A DNA stretch of 64,000 nt from UBA4720 sp038227135 (GCA_038227135.1 JBBRQC010000001.1:62001-126000), one strand, 5' to 3'. Shown: positions 1 through 9,615, counted from the stretch's first letter. Notes: generated by a model not told the origin, from the letters alone. A program made the numbers and translations.

Positions 1-65
1 CAGCACGCGCGAACGACTCTTGCAGCTTGAACTGCAGAACGCCGTCTTCCCGAATATGGAATTTC

Positions 66-1883
66 ATGAGAAGAACAGTCATCTACACGCTGCTCCCGGT
101 CCTGGCAGCGCCGGTGGGCTTGCCGGCGGTGTCGGCGCAGAGCACCGCGACTTCCGCGCCTCTCAGCGACATCCGCTACGAGGTGACATTCACCCGCATG
201 AACGGCGAGCGCCGAGTGGTGTCGTCAGCGATGACCTTCACGGTGGGAGGAGTCGCCCCGGTCGTTCTCTCTCTCCCTGCGTGGACCCCCGGCGCCTACG
301 AGATCACCAACTTCGCCCGCAATGTCTCGAACTTCGCGGCCGAGGAAACGGGAACGTCGCTCAGCTGGGACAAGCTCGACCCTGATACCTGGCGGGTCCG
401 CCCCCGCGCCGCGGGTGAGGTGACGGTTCGCTTCGACTACGAGGCCGACAGCCTCGACAACGCCAATACCTGGGCCCGCCCGGATTTTCTCCTTTTCAAC
501 GGCACCAATCTCTTTTTCTATCCGGAAGGTCGAGGCTTCGATTTCCCTGCAACGGTGACGGTGAACACCGAGGCCGGCTGGAAGATCGTCACCGGGATGG
601 TGGAGAGCGGTCCACGGAAGTTCTGGGCGGCGAACTATCACGACCTCGTCGACATGCCCTTTTTCGTCGGAAGGTTCGATCTCGACAGCGCGCAGATCGC
701 CGACCACTGGGTACGGTTTGCGTCGTATCCTTCGGGCAGCGTCACGGGTGGTCCGCGCATCGCGGTGTGGGAGACGCTCAAGCGGGTGATCCCCGTCGAG
801 GGAAAAGTTTTCGCCGAGATTCCCTGGACGACGTACACCGTCATGCAGATCGCCGATTCGACATTTGGCGGAGGAAACGCGCTCGAGCACCAGAACTCGC
901 ACGTGGGCGTGTATGGGACCGGACTGCTCGGCACACCGGTGATCATGTCGTTCTACGCCCACGAGATCTTTCATTCGTGGAACGTGAAGCGATTGCGCCC
1001 GGCCGATCTCTACCCCTACGAATACGCGCAGCCACAACCCACCGGTCTTCTCTGGATAAGCGAAGGAATCACCGATTATTACGCTGACCTCGCCGAGGTG
1101 AGGGGAGGGGTGATCGATGCGGCCGGCTTTTATGTGGCGACGGGGGACAAGATCTCAGATGTTGCCGCGCTGCCGCCTACGTCGCTCGAGGACGCATCGC
1201 TTTCAACCTGGATTCATCCGCGCGACGGGACCGAGTATCTGTACTATCCAAAAGGGTCCCTCGCCGGATTCCTGCTCGACATCATCATCCGCGACGCATC
1301 GGCGAACAAACACTCGCTCGACGATGTGATGCGCGACCTGTATGACAGCGATTACAAGAACAACCGCGGCTTCACGTCGGACGAATGGTGGGCCGCCGTC
1401 AGCCGCGCGGCAAACGGCAAGTCGTACACCGATTTCTACACTCACTATATCGACGGCCGCGATCCGTTTCCGTACGGTACGGTGTTGCCGCTGGCGGGAT
1501 TGCGCCTCGTGCGCGACACGATCAACGAGCCGCGCGTGGGAATCGGCACCGTTGAGGACAGCGCCGGCGTTCACGTCACTCAGGTAGTGCCACTGAGCTC
1601 GGCGGATGCGGCGGGCGTCCAGCCCGGTGATCTCCTTCTCGCCGTTGGCGGAATCGGCGCGGGAGATCCTACGTGGTCGGAGCAGTTCCGCGCCAAGTAC
1701 GCGCGCGCTCACCAGGGAGCTCCGATTCCGATTCTCGTGAGCAGGGAAGGAAAGCAGCTGGCGCTGACGGCGCGGCTCCTTTTCCTTCCGCACGTCGAGC
1801 TGCGGATTGTCGAGGATCCGCGCGCGTCGGTGAAGGCCCGGAGGGTCAGGGAAGGGATCCTTCACGGAACTACTTCGCCGTGA
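66..1883 (+). CDS. M61 family metallopeptidase with C-terminal PDZ domain
   Basis: Predicted secreted or periplasmic zinc aminopeptidase of the M61 (glycyl aminopeptidase) family. The zinc site is visible: HEIFH near residue 299, followed by SWNVKRLRP, and the downstream glutamate ligand in WISEGITDYY. The C-terminal 110 residues form a PDZ-like domain (PGDLLLAVGG). An in-frame ATG at 27 exists, but the ATG at 66 directly precedes a good signal peptide (charged MRRT, hydrophobic stretch, cleavage near VSAQS), so it is preferred; the product is then 605 residues. The gene is convergent with the acyl-CoA dehydrogenase gene. Family and fold are clear; substrate is unknown. Confidence 0.9.
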   Translation: MRRTVIYTLLPVLAAPVGLPAVSAQSTATSAPLSDIRYEVTFTRMNGERRVVSSAMTFTVGGVAPVVLSLPAWTPGAYEITNFARNVSNFAAEETGTSLSWDKLDPDTWRVRPRAAGEVTVRFDYEADSLDNANTWARPDFLLFNGTNLFFYPEGRGFDFPATVTVNTEAGWKIVTGMVESGPRKFWAANYHDLVDMPFFVGRFDLDSAQIADHWVRFASYPSGSVTGGPRIAVWETLKRVIPVEGKVFAEIPWTTYTVMQIADSTFGGGNALEHQNSHVGVYGTGLLGTPVIMSFYAHEIFHSWNVKRLRPADLYPYEYAQPQPTGLLWISEGITDYYADLAEVRGGVIDAAGFYVATGDKISDVAALPPTSLEDASLSTWIHPRDGTEYLYYPKGSLAGFLLDIIIRDASANKHSLDDVMRDLYDSDYKNNRGFTSDEWWAAVSRAANGKSYTDFYTHYIDGRDPFPYGTVLPLAGLRLVRDTINEPRVGIGTVEDSAGVHVTQVVPLSSADAAGVQPGDLLLAVGGIGAGDPTWSEQFRAKYARAHQGAPIPILVSREGKQLALTARLLFLPHVELRIVEDPRASVKARRVREGILHGTTSP

Positions 1884-1920
1884 AAGAGGCAGTTTGATCT
1901 GAACAACCGAGCTGCCAGAT

Positions 1921-3087
1921 CTATTTGAGGATGGCCTTCGCTATGGTCTGCAGCTGCATATTGGACGTCCCCTCGTATATCGCGCCAATCTTCGCGTCGC
2001 GATAGAACTTCTCCACCGGGTAGTCCTTGGTGTAGCCGTAACCTCCGAACAGCTCCACGCAAAGTGAAGTCACTCGCTCGGCGACCTGGGATGAGAAGAG
2101 CTTGGCCATAGCGCCTTCGCGCGCGATGTCCCTTCCCGCATCCTTGAGCCGAGCGGCGTTGTACACCATCAACCGCGCGGCCTCGACATCGGTCGCCGCC
2201 TGCGCCAGCTGGAACTGGACTCCCTGGAATTCGGCTAGCGACTTTCCGAATTGTTTCCGCTCGCTCACGTACTTGATCGTCGCGTTGAGTGCTCCCTGCG
2301 CCACACCGATCATCTGCGAGCCGATTCCGATCCGTCCCTCGTTCAACGTATTGATCGCGATCTTGTAGCCCTGACCGACGGGGCCGAGGACGTTCTCTTC
2401 GGGAACCTCGCAATCGTCGAGCAGGAGCTCGACGGTGCTCGAGGCGCGGATGCCGAGCTTGTCCTCTTTCTTGCCGACCGAAAATCCCTTGTAACCGCGC
2501 TCGACGATGAAGGCCGTTATCCCGCGATAGCCCGCTGTTGGGTCGGCATTCGCGAAGACGATAAAGACACCAGCTTCCGCGCCGTTGGTGATCCAGAGCT
2601 TCTGTCCGCGAAGAACCCAACGATCGCCGCGTTTTTCCGCGCGTGTGGCGAGGCCAAACGCATCGGACCCAGACCCGGATTCCGAGAGAGCATAAGCGCC
2701 GATGACCTCGGACGTCAGCAACGGCAGATACTTCGCCTTTTGGGCCTCGCTGCCGTACTGGGTGATGGGGTAGTTCACGAGGGTGTTCTGCACGTCGCAG
2801 ACGATCGCGGCCGCCGCGTCCACCTTGCTGATCTCTTCCACGGCCAGCGTCACCATGAACAGCGTTCCGCCGGCTCCGCCGTATTGCTCGGGAACCTCGA
2901 TCCCCATGAGGCCCAGCTCGAAGTATTTCGGCAGGAGCGCTGGGTCGATCTTTCCAGCTTTCTCCATTTCCATCACGCGCGGACGAACTTCTTCTTCGGC
3001 GAATGCCGCGATCGCATCGCGGAACATCACCTCTTCTTCGGAGAGCAGCGTCAGGGTGGGGGACGAGGAGGTCGCATCAGTTTGCAT
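1921..3087 (-). CDS. Acyl-CoA dehydrogenase
   Basis: FAD-dependent acyl-CoA dehydrogenase of about 388 residues, the usual length for short/medium/branched-chain members. It has the N-terminal helical domain (SEEEVMFRDAIAAFAEEEVRP), the middle beta domain with the FAD/substrate motif YALSESGSGSDA, and a C-terminal helical domain with FGGYGYTKDYPVEKFYRDAKI and YEGTSNMQ near the end. It would oxidise an acyl-CoA to enoyl-CoA and pass electrons to ETF. It is the last gene of a run of minus-strand genes. The chosen ATG (3087) overlaps the end of the cbiX-like gene by 11 bp; an ATG at 3096 is possible. Chain-length specificity cannot be read. Confidence 0.93.
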   Translation of the reverse strand: MQTDATSSSPTLTLLSEEEVMFRDAIAAFAEEEVRPRVMEMEKAGKIDPALLPKYFELGLMGIEVPEQYGGAGGTLFMVTLAVEEISKVDAAAAIVCDVQNTLVNYPITQYGSEAQKAKYLPLLTSEVIGAYALSESGSGSDAFGLATRAEKRGDRWVLRGQKLWITNGAEAGVFIVFANADPTAGYRGITAFIVERGYKGFSVGKKEDKLGIRASSTVELLLDDCEVPEENVLGPVGQGYKIAINTLNEGRIGIGSQMIGVAQGALNATIKYVSERKQFGKSLAEFQGVQFQLAQAATDVEAARLMVYNAARLKDAGRDIAREGAMAKLFSSQVAERVTSLCVELFGGYGYTKDYPVEKFYRDAKIGAIYEGTSNMQLQTIAKAILK

Positions 3088-3451
3088 TCGCGCCAATCCC
3101 GGCTCTCTCGAGAACGACCTCCGCCAGTTTTTCGTGGAGCCCGAACGCCGGTGTCACGCTGAAGCTGACATTCGGAAATACTTTCGAGACGTTGGCGACC
3201 ATCCGAGGGATGTCTGCCGTAGAGTGGCGGCCCGGCGACAGCATGTACGGAAACACGGTGACGTCCGTGGCCCCGGCCTCGACGCAGCTCGAGAATCCGG
3301 CGGCGATGTCCGGTTCCGCCAGCTCCATGTGCGCGTACCGCACGATTACGTCCTGCCCGGCCATCGCCTGGATCAGGACCGCCATGGCGCGCAGCATCTC
3401 GTTCGCTTCGCGCTTTCGCGACCCGTGATCGACTATGAGGATTCCTTTCAT
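3077..3451 (-). CDS. cbiX: Small CbiX-type sirohydrochlorin chelatase
   Basis: A 124-residue protein matching the short CbiX family, which inserts cobalt (B12 pathway) or iron (sirohaem) into sirohydrochlorin. The N-terminal signature IVDHGSRKREANE carries the metal-site histidine at residue 9, and FGLHEKLAEVVLERA supplies the second histidine near the C-terminus. The length is that of a homodimeric single-domain CbiX (about 120-130 residues) rather than the double-length CbiK/HemH fold. It lies downstream of B12-dependent metH, 43 bp after the DinB-like gene, and overlaps the acyl-CoA dehydrogenase start. A link to cobalamin supply for MetH is plausible but is inference. Confidence 0.85.
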   Translation of the reverse strand: MKGILIVDHGSRKREANEMLRAMAVLIQAMAGQDVIVRYAHMELAEPDIAAGFSSCVEAGATDVTVFPYMLSPGRHSTADIPRMVANVSKVFPNVSFSVTPAFGLHEKLAEVVLERAGIGANAN

Positions 3452-3493
3452 ACCCGCAACATTAGCTGGTCAGCCACGACAAGCAATCGCCGG

Positions 3494-4033
3494 TCAGTGG
3501 GCGGCTTCTTCGAGACGGAACCCCTCCTGCCACAGGGGTTGCGCGACGTCGGTGGCATCTTCGTAAAAATGAATGGTTCCCGGCGCGTAGATCTTGGTGA
3601 GGAAAACGATCTGGCCGGTGTGCATCGCAAAGTGCTCGACCACGTGGTAGATGGCGCCGAGGACGGTCGTCTCGCGCCCTTGAATCCGAATGGGCTGCTG
3701 GAGACGCTGTTCGGTGAGACCCGCGAGCACGTCGTCCGCCTGTCGCAGAACTGCCTCCAGATTGGCGAGCAACGTCGCTCCGTCGGCGCCATCGCGCTGG
3801 CTGAACTCAGCAGCGCGGTATCGCTTGATGGATTGTCCGCCGATTCCGTTCAGAATCCACTCCGTGACGTTCCCCGTGAGGTGGACGAGCAGATTTCCAA
3901 TGCTGTTCGAGTTGGCGTCGGGCCGCTTCCAGGTGGCTCCCGGTGGAAGCACGTTGACACAATGCCGCAGCTTGATCGGGTACTCCTTGGTCAGCCAGTA
4001 GCGCGAACGGGAAATGAAAATGTCTGCGATCAT
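3494..4033 (-). CDS. DinB/DUF1572-like protein
   Basis: A 179-residue four-helix protein of the DinB/YfiT superfamily, closest to DUF1572. Conserved-looking patches are NSIGNLLVHLTGNVTEWI (first metal histidine) and a later HVVEHFAMHTGQIVFLTK, which gives the usual three-histidine metal-site pattern. Members are putative metal-dependent thiol transferases, but no reaction is established for this one. The ATG shares one base with the TGA of the upstream homocysteine methyltransferase gene (TGATG), so translation is probably coupled and the gene belongs to the metH transcript. Confidence 0.8.
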   Translation of the reverse strand: MIADIFISRSRYWLTKEYPIKLRHCVNVLPPGATWKRPDANSNSIGNLLVHLTGNVTEWILNGIGGQSIKRYRAAEFSQRDGADGATLLANLEAVLRQADDVLAGLTEQRLQQPIRIQGRETTVLGAIYHVVEHFAMHTGQIVFLTKIYAPGTIHFYEDATDVAQPLWQEGFRLEEAAH

Positions 4034-5928
4034 CAGACTGCCCTCGCTTCGGCGGCCGCGAGCGTGTCGCGGAAGACTTCCAGCGCCAGCTCGACCTTTC
4101 CGAACGGAGCCGACACCTGCACGCCCTGTACGTGTGGACGCACGCGCTCGAGCATCTCCCGAGCGATTGTAATTCCTTCAGCGACCCCGTGCTCCTTCGA
4201 CTTTGCGCTCGCGGCCCGCATGCGTTCAATAATAGCAGGTGGCACAACCACACCCGGTACCTCGTTGGCCAGGAATTCCGCGTTACGGTGCGACACGAGC
4301 GGCCAGATGCCCGCAACGATGGGAATGCGGGTGTGCTCGATCGTACGCAGGAACTTCTCGAGCTGGCTTACATCGAATACCGGCTGGGTGATCGCGTACT
4401 CGGCGCCCGCTTCGACCTTCCACTCGAATCGCTTGAGCTCCTGCGCCGGATCGAGCGCGGCCGGATTCACGCCGACGCCGATAGTGAACTTCGTCGGCGC
4501 GCCGATGGCATTTCCGCCGGGATCCAAGCCGTGATTCAGCTGGCTCACGAGATTGGTAAGTCCGATCGCGTCGATGTCGAAAACCGCTGTTGCGTTGGGA
4601 TAGGGTCCCATCTTCGGCGGGTCCCCGGTGATGAGCAGAAGATTGCGAAGGCCGACGGCGGCAGCACCCAGCAGGTCGCTCAGCATTCCGAGCAGATTGC
4701 GATCGCGGCAACAGTAATGGATGACCGTCTCGATCCCCACCTGCTGCTCGATCAGAACGCTGGTGAGCAGCGCCCCCATTCGGCTCTGGGCGCGCGGGCC
4801 ATCGGGCACATTCACGGCATCGACGCCGGCTTCTCGAAGTGCCGCGGTGTCCCGAAGCATCTTCGATGCGTCGACGCCCCGCGGTGGGACGATTTCCACC
4901 GAGGTGACGAAATCTCCCCTCGCGATCTTGCCGCCCCACCTGGATCGCTCAGCCAGCGGAACCGGCTGCACTCCCGGATCCTCGGGCGGGAGATCGGGTT
5001 GCGCCTGCCGGCGCTCCCTCGCCGGAACGCGCGGCTGCCGCGGCGACAGCGGACGCACGCCTTCGACCATCGCCGCGATGTGCTCGGGAGTAGTTCCACA
5101 GCACCCGCCGACGATCTTGGCGCCCGCCTGGACGAGGTGATGCGCGTAGGTCGCCATGTACTCCGGGCTCGCCATGTACATGCTGCGCCCGCTGACATCA
5201 CGCGGCATTCCGGCGTTCGGCTGTGCGCTCAGCTTGCGCCTGCTCACCAGTACCATCTTTTCGATCGCGTCGAGAATTATCTGCGGGCCAACGGAGCAGT
5301 TGAGGCCGATAACGTCGGCACCAAATGCGTCCAGAGACTGGGTGAGATCTTCGACCGACACTCCGTACGGCGTGTGGCAGTCGGAGCCGATTGTCATCTG
5401 CGCGATGACGGGAATGGTCGAATCCACCTCGTGAGCGCCGCGAATCGCCTGCTCGATCTCGTGCAGGTCTGCGAACGTCTCGAGGATGAACACGTCGCAG
5501 CCGCCTTCCTTTAGCGCCTGCAGCTGTTCGCGGAATACCGCGCGCGCCTCATCGAGACTGGTGGGCCCGAATGGCTCGAGGCGAATCCCAAGCGGCCCCA
5601 CTGCGCCCGCAACGAGGACATCACCGTCCGCAACCTCACGCGCGATCCTGACTGCGGCGCGGTTGATTTCAGCCACCTGCGACTCCAGTCCGTACTGCGC
5701 CAGCTTGATGCGGTTGGCACCGAAAGTATTTGTCTCTAGGACTTCAGCCCCGGCCTTCTTGTATGCCTTGTGGACATCGCGCACGAGATCCGGCGCGCGC
5801 AGGTTCAGCTCGTCGTAGCACTGGTTGATAAACACACCCTTGCTGTACAGCTGGGTGCCCATCGCCCCATCGAAGACGATGACCTGTTGCGGGTCAAGCA
5901 GGCGAGCGATCAGTGGGTTGTCAGGCAA
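4033..5928 (-). CDS. Bifunctional homocysteine S-methyltransferase / 5,10-methylenetetrahydrofolate reductase
   Basis: A 631-residue fusion. Residues 1-295 are a homocysteine S-methyltransferase TIM barrel (FDGAMGTQLYSKG; zinc cysteines in IGLNCSVGPQ and GGCCGTTPEH near 275). Residues about 335-625 are a methylenetetrahydrofolate reductase barrel (TSVEIVPPRG, LLITGDPPKMG, YAITQPVFD). It reduces methylene-THF to methyl-THF and may methylate homocysteine with a non-B12 donor. The start is a TTG overlapping the metH stop, with a strong GGAGG 6 nt upstream; no nearby ATG fits. It directly follows metH, so the methyl-THF producer and user are co-expressed. Confidence 0.93.
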   Translation of the reverse strand: MPDNPLIARLLDPQQVIVFDGAMGTQLYSKGVFINQCYDELNLRAPDLVRDVHKAYKKAGAEVLETNTFGANRIKLAQYGLESQVAEINRAAVRIAREVADGDVLVAGAVGPLGIRLEPFGPTSLDEARAVFREQLQALKEGGCDVFILETFADLHEIEQAIRGAHEVDSTIPVIAQMTIGSDCHTPYGVSVEDLTQSLDAFGADVIGLNCSVGPQIILDAIEKMVLVSRRKLSAQPNAGMPRDVSGRSMYMASPEYMATYAHHLVQAGAKIVGGCCGTTPEHIAAMVEGVRPLSPRQPRVPARERRQAQPDLPPEDPGVQPVPLAERSRWGGKIARGDFVTSVEIVPPRGVDASKMLRDTAALREAGVDAVNVPDGPRAQSRMGALLTSVLIEQQVGIETVIHYCCRDRNLLGMLSDLLGAAAVGLRNLLLITGDPPKMGPYPNATAVFDIDAIGLTNLVSQLNHGLDPGGNAIGAPTKFTIGVGVNPAALDPAQELKRFEWKVEAGAEYAITQPVFDVSQLEKFLRTIEHTRIPIVAGIWPLVSHRNAEFLANEVPGVVVPPAIIERMRAASAKSKEHGVAEGITIAREMLERVRPHVQGVQVSAPFGKVELALEVFRDTLAAAEARAV

Positions 5929-8900
5929 CTGCTACCTCCGCCGCCGCTGCAGCGTCCTGGGCGGAGCCGCGCACGGCGTAATACTTGGCTTCGGGATGGT
6001 GAATTACGACCGCTGCCGTCGACTGCTCCGGCAGCAGCTGGAACGCTTCAGTGAGGTCCATGCCAAGCGCTTCCTTCGCGGGAAGGAGCTTGAAGACCGT
6101 TGCGTGGTCGTCGAGATCCGGACACGCTCCGTACCCCCATGAATAGCGCTTGCCACTCGGCACGCCCAGCTCCTTCTGGATCCGGCGATGCGACCATTCG
6201 GCTACCGCTTCCGCGGCTTCGACCGACAGCCCGTGCGAGTAGAACGCTTCGCTGTACTCGTTCTTCGCCTGGAGCTCCTCGAACCGCTCGCTGGCTTCCT
6301 TTCCCACGGTCACGATCTGAAGTGGCACGACGTCAACGTCGCCCGAGTCGACGCTTCTGATGTAATCGGCGAGACACAATCGCTCGCGTCCCACCATGCG
6401 CGGGAAATGGAAGCGCGCGATCTCTCGCAATGATCCACCGTCGCTCGAGTACGCGGCGGGATCGTAGATGATCACGTCGTTCCCCTGCGATTGAGCGGGG
6501 AAGTATCCGTACACGACCTGTGGTTTGATCCAGCCCTTTTTCTTCGCGTCCTTCTTGAGCCGTTCGAGCACCGGCTCGAACTCCTTCTTCACCGTCGAGT
6601 GGTATTGTTCGCCCGATCCGCGCGCACCCCACTGGAGTCGGTAAAGTTCGTCGAGGTCGAGGAGATCGAAGATCTCGTCGGTGGGCACGTCGCGAATGAC
6701 CCGCGTCCCCCAGAAGGGCGGCGAGGGAACCGGGTTGTTGGCGACCACGTCGCTACGCTCGCCAGCAGCGTCGCCTACAGCGATATCCTTTCCAACCGTT
6801 GTGCGCAGGAACACGTCATTGCGCGCGTCGTCGAGATTCTTGGTGACGAACGGCCCGCGTTTCCTGGGATCCTGGAGCACGTCCATAGTCTCCAGTCCCT
6901 CAAATGCGTCCTTGCAGTAGAACACGCCCGAATCGTAGGCACGCTCACCTTCAACGAATAGCGCGCGCCGTCCGAACCGGCGGTTAATCGCGGCCCCACC
7001 GATTAGCACCGGGATCTGCATGCCGCGCTTGTCCAGCTCCTGTACGCAGAGCGGCATCTGCTTGGACGTAGACACTAGCAGCGCGCTCAAGCCGATCGCA
7101 TCAGCGCCGACCTCGACGGCTTTGTCGAGAATCGTGTTGACGGGTACCTGCTTGCCGAGGTCGAAGACGGTGTAGCCGTTGTTGGAGAGAATGGTGTTGA
7201 CGAGGGACTTCCCGATGTCGTGCACGTCCCCGTACACGGTTGCGAGAACGACCTTTCCTTTGGTATAGCCTTCTGCCTTCTCGAGGAACTGCTCGAGGTG
7301 CTTCACGGCTTTCTTCATGACTTCGGCAGACTGAAGAACAAATGGCAGGATCAGCTCGCCCGCGCCGAACTTGTCGCCGACTTCCTTCATCGCCGGAAGC
7401 AGGATCTCGTTCAGAACCCGAACCGGATTCTCTCGGACGCCAGATGCATCCAGCTCGGCCTCGATGCCCTCCTTCTTCCGGTGCAGGATCATCCAGTGAA
7501 CCTTCTGTTCGGCGGTCATGCCGGCGGTCGGGTCTTCTTTCTCGACCTGAGTCGAGGTCCCTGAGCCGCCAACGTTGGCGAAATACTCTATGAACCGCTG
7601 GAGCGCGTCCGGACGCTTGTTGAACACCAGATCGTCCGCCATCTCGCGCTCCGCGGCCGAGATCTCCGCATACGGCCGAATGTGTGCCGGATTCACAATG
7701 GCGGCGTCGAGGCCCGCCTGCACGCAGTGGTGCAGGAACACGGAATTGAGAACACCTCGCGCTTCCGGCGTCAGGCCGAAGCTGACGTTGGACACTCCAA
7801 GGATCGTGGACACCCCCGGCAGCTCGCGCTTGATCAGGCGGATTCCCTCGACAGTCTCCTTTCCCGAGTCGATCCATTCTGCATCGCCCGTCGCCAGCGT
7901 GAAGGTCAGCGCGTCATAGATGAGGTCTTCGGGGGCGAGACCGTACTCACCCACGACGATGTCGTAGATCTTCTTGGCTATCTCGAGCTTCCGCTCGCGC
8001 GTCTTCGCCATCCCGATCTCGTCGATGGTGAGCGCGATGACCGCGGCGCCATGTTTCTTCACCAGCGGCACGACCGAGTCGATGCGCTTGCGGCCGTTCT
8101 CCATGTTGATGGAGTTGACGATCCCGCGCCCCGGTATGTGCTCGAGCGCAGCCTCGATTACGTTCGCCTCGGTGGAGTCTATGACGAGTGGCGTCTCCAC
8201 GCTCATCGACAGCAGCTTCACCACCTTCGACATCTGCTCTGCTTCGTCGGCGCGCTCGGTGAGGGCGACACATACATCGAGCACGTGAGCGCCGGAGTCA
8301 ACCTGGTCGCGCGCAACCTCGAGGATTCCCTCGTAATCGTCGGCGAGCAGCAAGCGCTTCACCTTCCGTGACCCTTGCGAGTTCACGCGCTCGCCGACGA
8401 GCAGCGGCGGCGGATCCTGGTGCAGTGTGATGGCGCGCATGGCCGAGCTGACGCGGGGCACGTGCTGAGGCCTCGAAGCAGGCTTTGCCCCGCGCTCGGC
8501 CTCGTGCACTGCTCCCACTATGGCGGCGAGGTGTTCCGGCGTAGTTCCGCAGCAGCCGCCAACGATGCGCACCCCGAAGTCCCGCACGAACTCGGAGAGA
8601 GCCTGCGCCATCGGTGCCGGCTCTAGCGGATAGACGGCTTCACCGACGCCCGTGTTGAGCGGCAATCCGGCGTTCGGGATCACCGACAGCGGCAGTGTCG
8701 CGTGCTCGGAAAGATATCTTACCGGCTCGCGCATGTGCTCGGGACCCGTCGAGCAATTCAGTCCGATGACATCGACCTTGAGAGCCTCGAGCGTCGTCAT
8801 CGCGCTCGCGATGTCGGTGCCGAGAAGCATGCGGCCGCTGACGTCGAGCGTGACCTGTGTCTGAATCGGGAGACGGCGGCCGATCTCCACGAACAGCCTC

Positions 8901-9457
8901 TCGATCCCGGCCACGGCGGCCTTCACTTCGAGGATGTCCTGCGATGTCTCGATCAGGAGCAGGTCGACCCCGCCTTCGACGAGATACTTGGCCTGCTCGT
9001 AGAAATTGTCGGCGAGCTCTTCGTAGGTGACTTTGGACAACACCGGATCGGAGCTCGACGGCAGCATCCCCGTTGGGCCCATCGATGCGGCCACGAAGCG
9101 AGGCTTGTCCGGGGTCGAGTATTTGTCCGCCGCCGCGCGGGCGAGCCGCGCGGCGGTGACGTTGATCTCGCGAACCTTGTCGCCCAATCCCCACTCGTGA
9201 AGACGGCGCGGTGTCGATTGGAAGGTGCACGTCTCCACGACATCACACCCTACTTCCAGGAACGACTCGTGTATGGCCTGGATAACATCGGGGCGGGTGA
9301 GAACGAGGTTGTCGTTGCACCCCTCCAGCGCCTTACCGCCGAAATCCTCTGCGGTAAGGTTGTAGCGCTGGATGTTCGTCCCCATCGCGCCGTCGTAGAT
9401 CAGCACGCGACGCTTGAGCTCGTCCAGGTATCGGGATTGTGTTTGTATTTCGCTCAT
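5921..9457 (-). CDS. metH: Cobalamin-dependent methionine synthase MetH
   Basis: Full-length B12-dependent methionine synthase (about 1178 residues). Modules in order: homocysteine-binding barrel (DGAMGTNIQ; zinc cysteines in GLNCSTGPEH near 233 and GGCCGTTPEH near 303), pterin-binding barrel (about 345-610, LLVGERVNSQGSRKVKR), cap and B12-binding domain (DVHDIGKSLV near 745, His lower ligand; GLSALLVS), and C-terminal activation domain (about 900-1165, with RYSWGYGACPDL). It transfers methyl from methyl-THF to homocysteine. The reading frame is open back to 9529, but that start lies inside a terminator; the ATG at 9457 has AAGG 5 nt upstream, while an ATG at 9478 lacks a ribosome site. Expression is probably controlled by the SAM-II riboswitch upstream. 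Confidence 0.96.
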   Translation of the reverse strand: MSEIQTQSRYLDELKRRVLIYDGAMGTNIQRYNLTAEDFGGKALEGCNDNLVLTRPDVIQAIHESFLEVGCDVVETCTFQSTPRRLHEWGLGDKVREINVTAARLARAAADKYSTPDKPRFVAASMGPTGMLPSSSDPVLSKVTYEELADNFYEQAKYLVEGGVDLLLIETSQDILEVKAAVAGIERLFVEIGRRLPIQTQVTLDVSGRMLLGTDIASAMTTLEALKVDVIGLNCSTGPEHMREPVRYLSEHATLPLSVIPNAGLPLNTGVGEAVYPLEPAPMAQALSEFVRDFGVRIVGGCCGTTPEHLAAIVGAVHEAERGAKPASRPQHVPRVSSAMRAITLHQDPPPLLVGERVNSQGSRKVKRLLLADDYEGILEVARDQVDSGAHVLDVCVALTERADEAEQMSKVVKLLSMSVETPLVIDSTEANVIEAALEHIPGRGIVNSINMENGRKRIDSVVPLVKKHGAAVIALTIDEIGMAKTRERKLEIAKKIYDIVVGEYGLAPEDLIYDALTFTLATGDAEWIDSGKETVEGIRLIKRELPGVSTILGVSNVSFGLTPEARGVLNSVFLHHCVQAGLDAAIVNPAHIRPYAEISAAEREMADDLVFNKRPDALQRFIEYFANVGGSGTSTQVEKEDPTAGMTAEQKVHWMILHRKKEGIEAELDASGVRENPVRVLNEILLPAMKEVGDKFGAGELILPFVLQSAEVMKKAVKHLEQFLEKAEGYTKGKVVLATVYGDVHDIGKSLVNTILSNNGYTVFDLGKQVPVNTILDKAVEVGADAIGLSALLVSTSKQMPLCVQELDKRGMQIPVLIGGAAINRRFGRRALFVEGERAYDSGVFYCKDAFEGLETMDVLQDPRKRGPFVTKNLDDARNDVFLRTTVGKDIAVGDAAGERSDVVANNPVPSPPFWGTRVIRDVPTDEIFDLLDLDELYRLQWGARGSGEQYHSTVKKEFEPVLERLKKDAKKKGWIKPQVVYGYFPAQSQGNDVIIYDPAAYSSDGGSLREIARFHFPRMVGRERLCLADYIRSVDSGDVDVVPLQIVTVGKEASERFEELQAKNEYSEAFYSHGLSVEAAEAVAEWSHRRIQKELGVPSGKRYSWGYGACPDLDDHATVFKLLPAKEALGMDLTEAFQLLPEQSTAAVVIHHPEAKYYAVRGSAQDAAAAAEVAVA

Positions 9458-9512
9458 TTCAGCCTTGATCTGTTCCATATTGCGGCCGCGAACCGCACGC
9501 GGGCTGCAAAAC

Positions 9513-9540
9513 AAAAAAAGCCCACGCATAGGCGCCGGGC
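9513..9540 (-). terminator. Intrinsic terminator between SAM-II riboswitch and metH
   Basis: Read on the minus strand, a GC-rich stem (GCCCG / TGGGC outer arm, CGC/GCG inner arm with one bulged G, loop CTAT) is followed at once by seven T residues. It lies between the riboswitch and the metH start, so it is the probable expression platform: SAM binding would favour termination. The exact competing antiterminator was not resolved. Confidence 0.75.
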
Positions 9541-9542
9541 GA

Positions 9543-9594
9543 GCGCTTTAGCGGATTGTTTAACGTGGCCGCAAGTTGCTTTAAATCGCCACGG
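9543..9594 (-). promoter_or_regulatory. SAM-II riboswitch upstream of metH
   Basis: The 52-nt minus-strand sequence carries the conserved SAM-II pattern: CGTGGCGATTT (P1 5' arm and loop), CTTGCGGCCACG (P1 3' arm pairing with CGTGGC), the invariant GTTAAACAA linker, and the closing GCTAAAGCG that forms the pseudoknot. SAM-II aptamers sense S-adenosylmethionine and repress methionine/SAM synthesis genes. Position fits: a promoter lies just upstream and a terminator plus metH just downstream. Class assignment is from direct motif recognition, not a covariance search. Confidence 0.9.
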
Positions 9595-9615
9595 ATTCAG
9601 TTGTGCCCTTTCACT

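Noticed and set aside
2783..4534. Long plus-strand open frame (over 580 codons) opposite the acyl-CoA dehydrogenase, cbiX and metF-type genes
   Set aside because: Its translation is rich in Arg, Ser and Ala with no domain, and the opposite strand encodes clear enzymes; it is a GC-rich shadow.
4132..5514. Plus-strand open frame of 460 codons
   Set aside because: Antisense to the homocysteine methyltransferase/MTHFR fusion, low-information composition.
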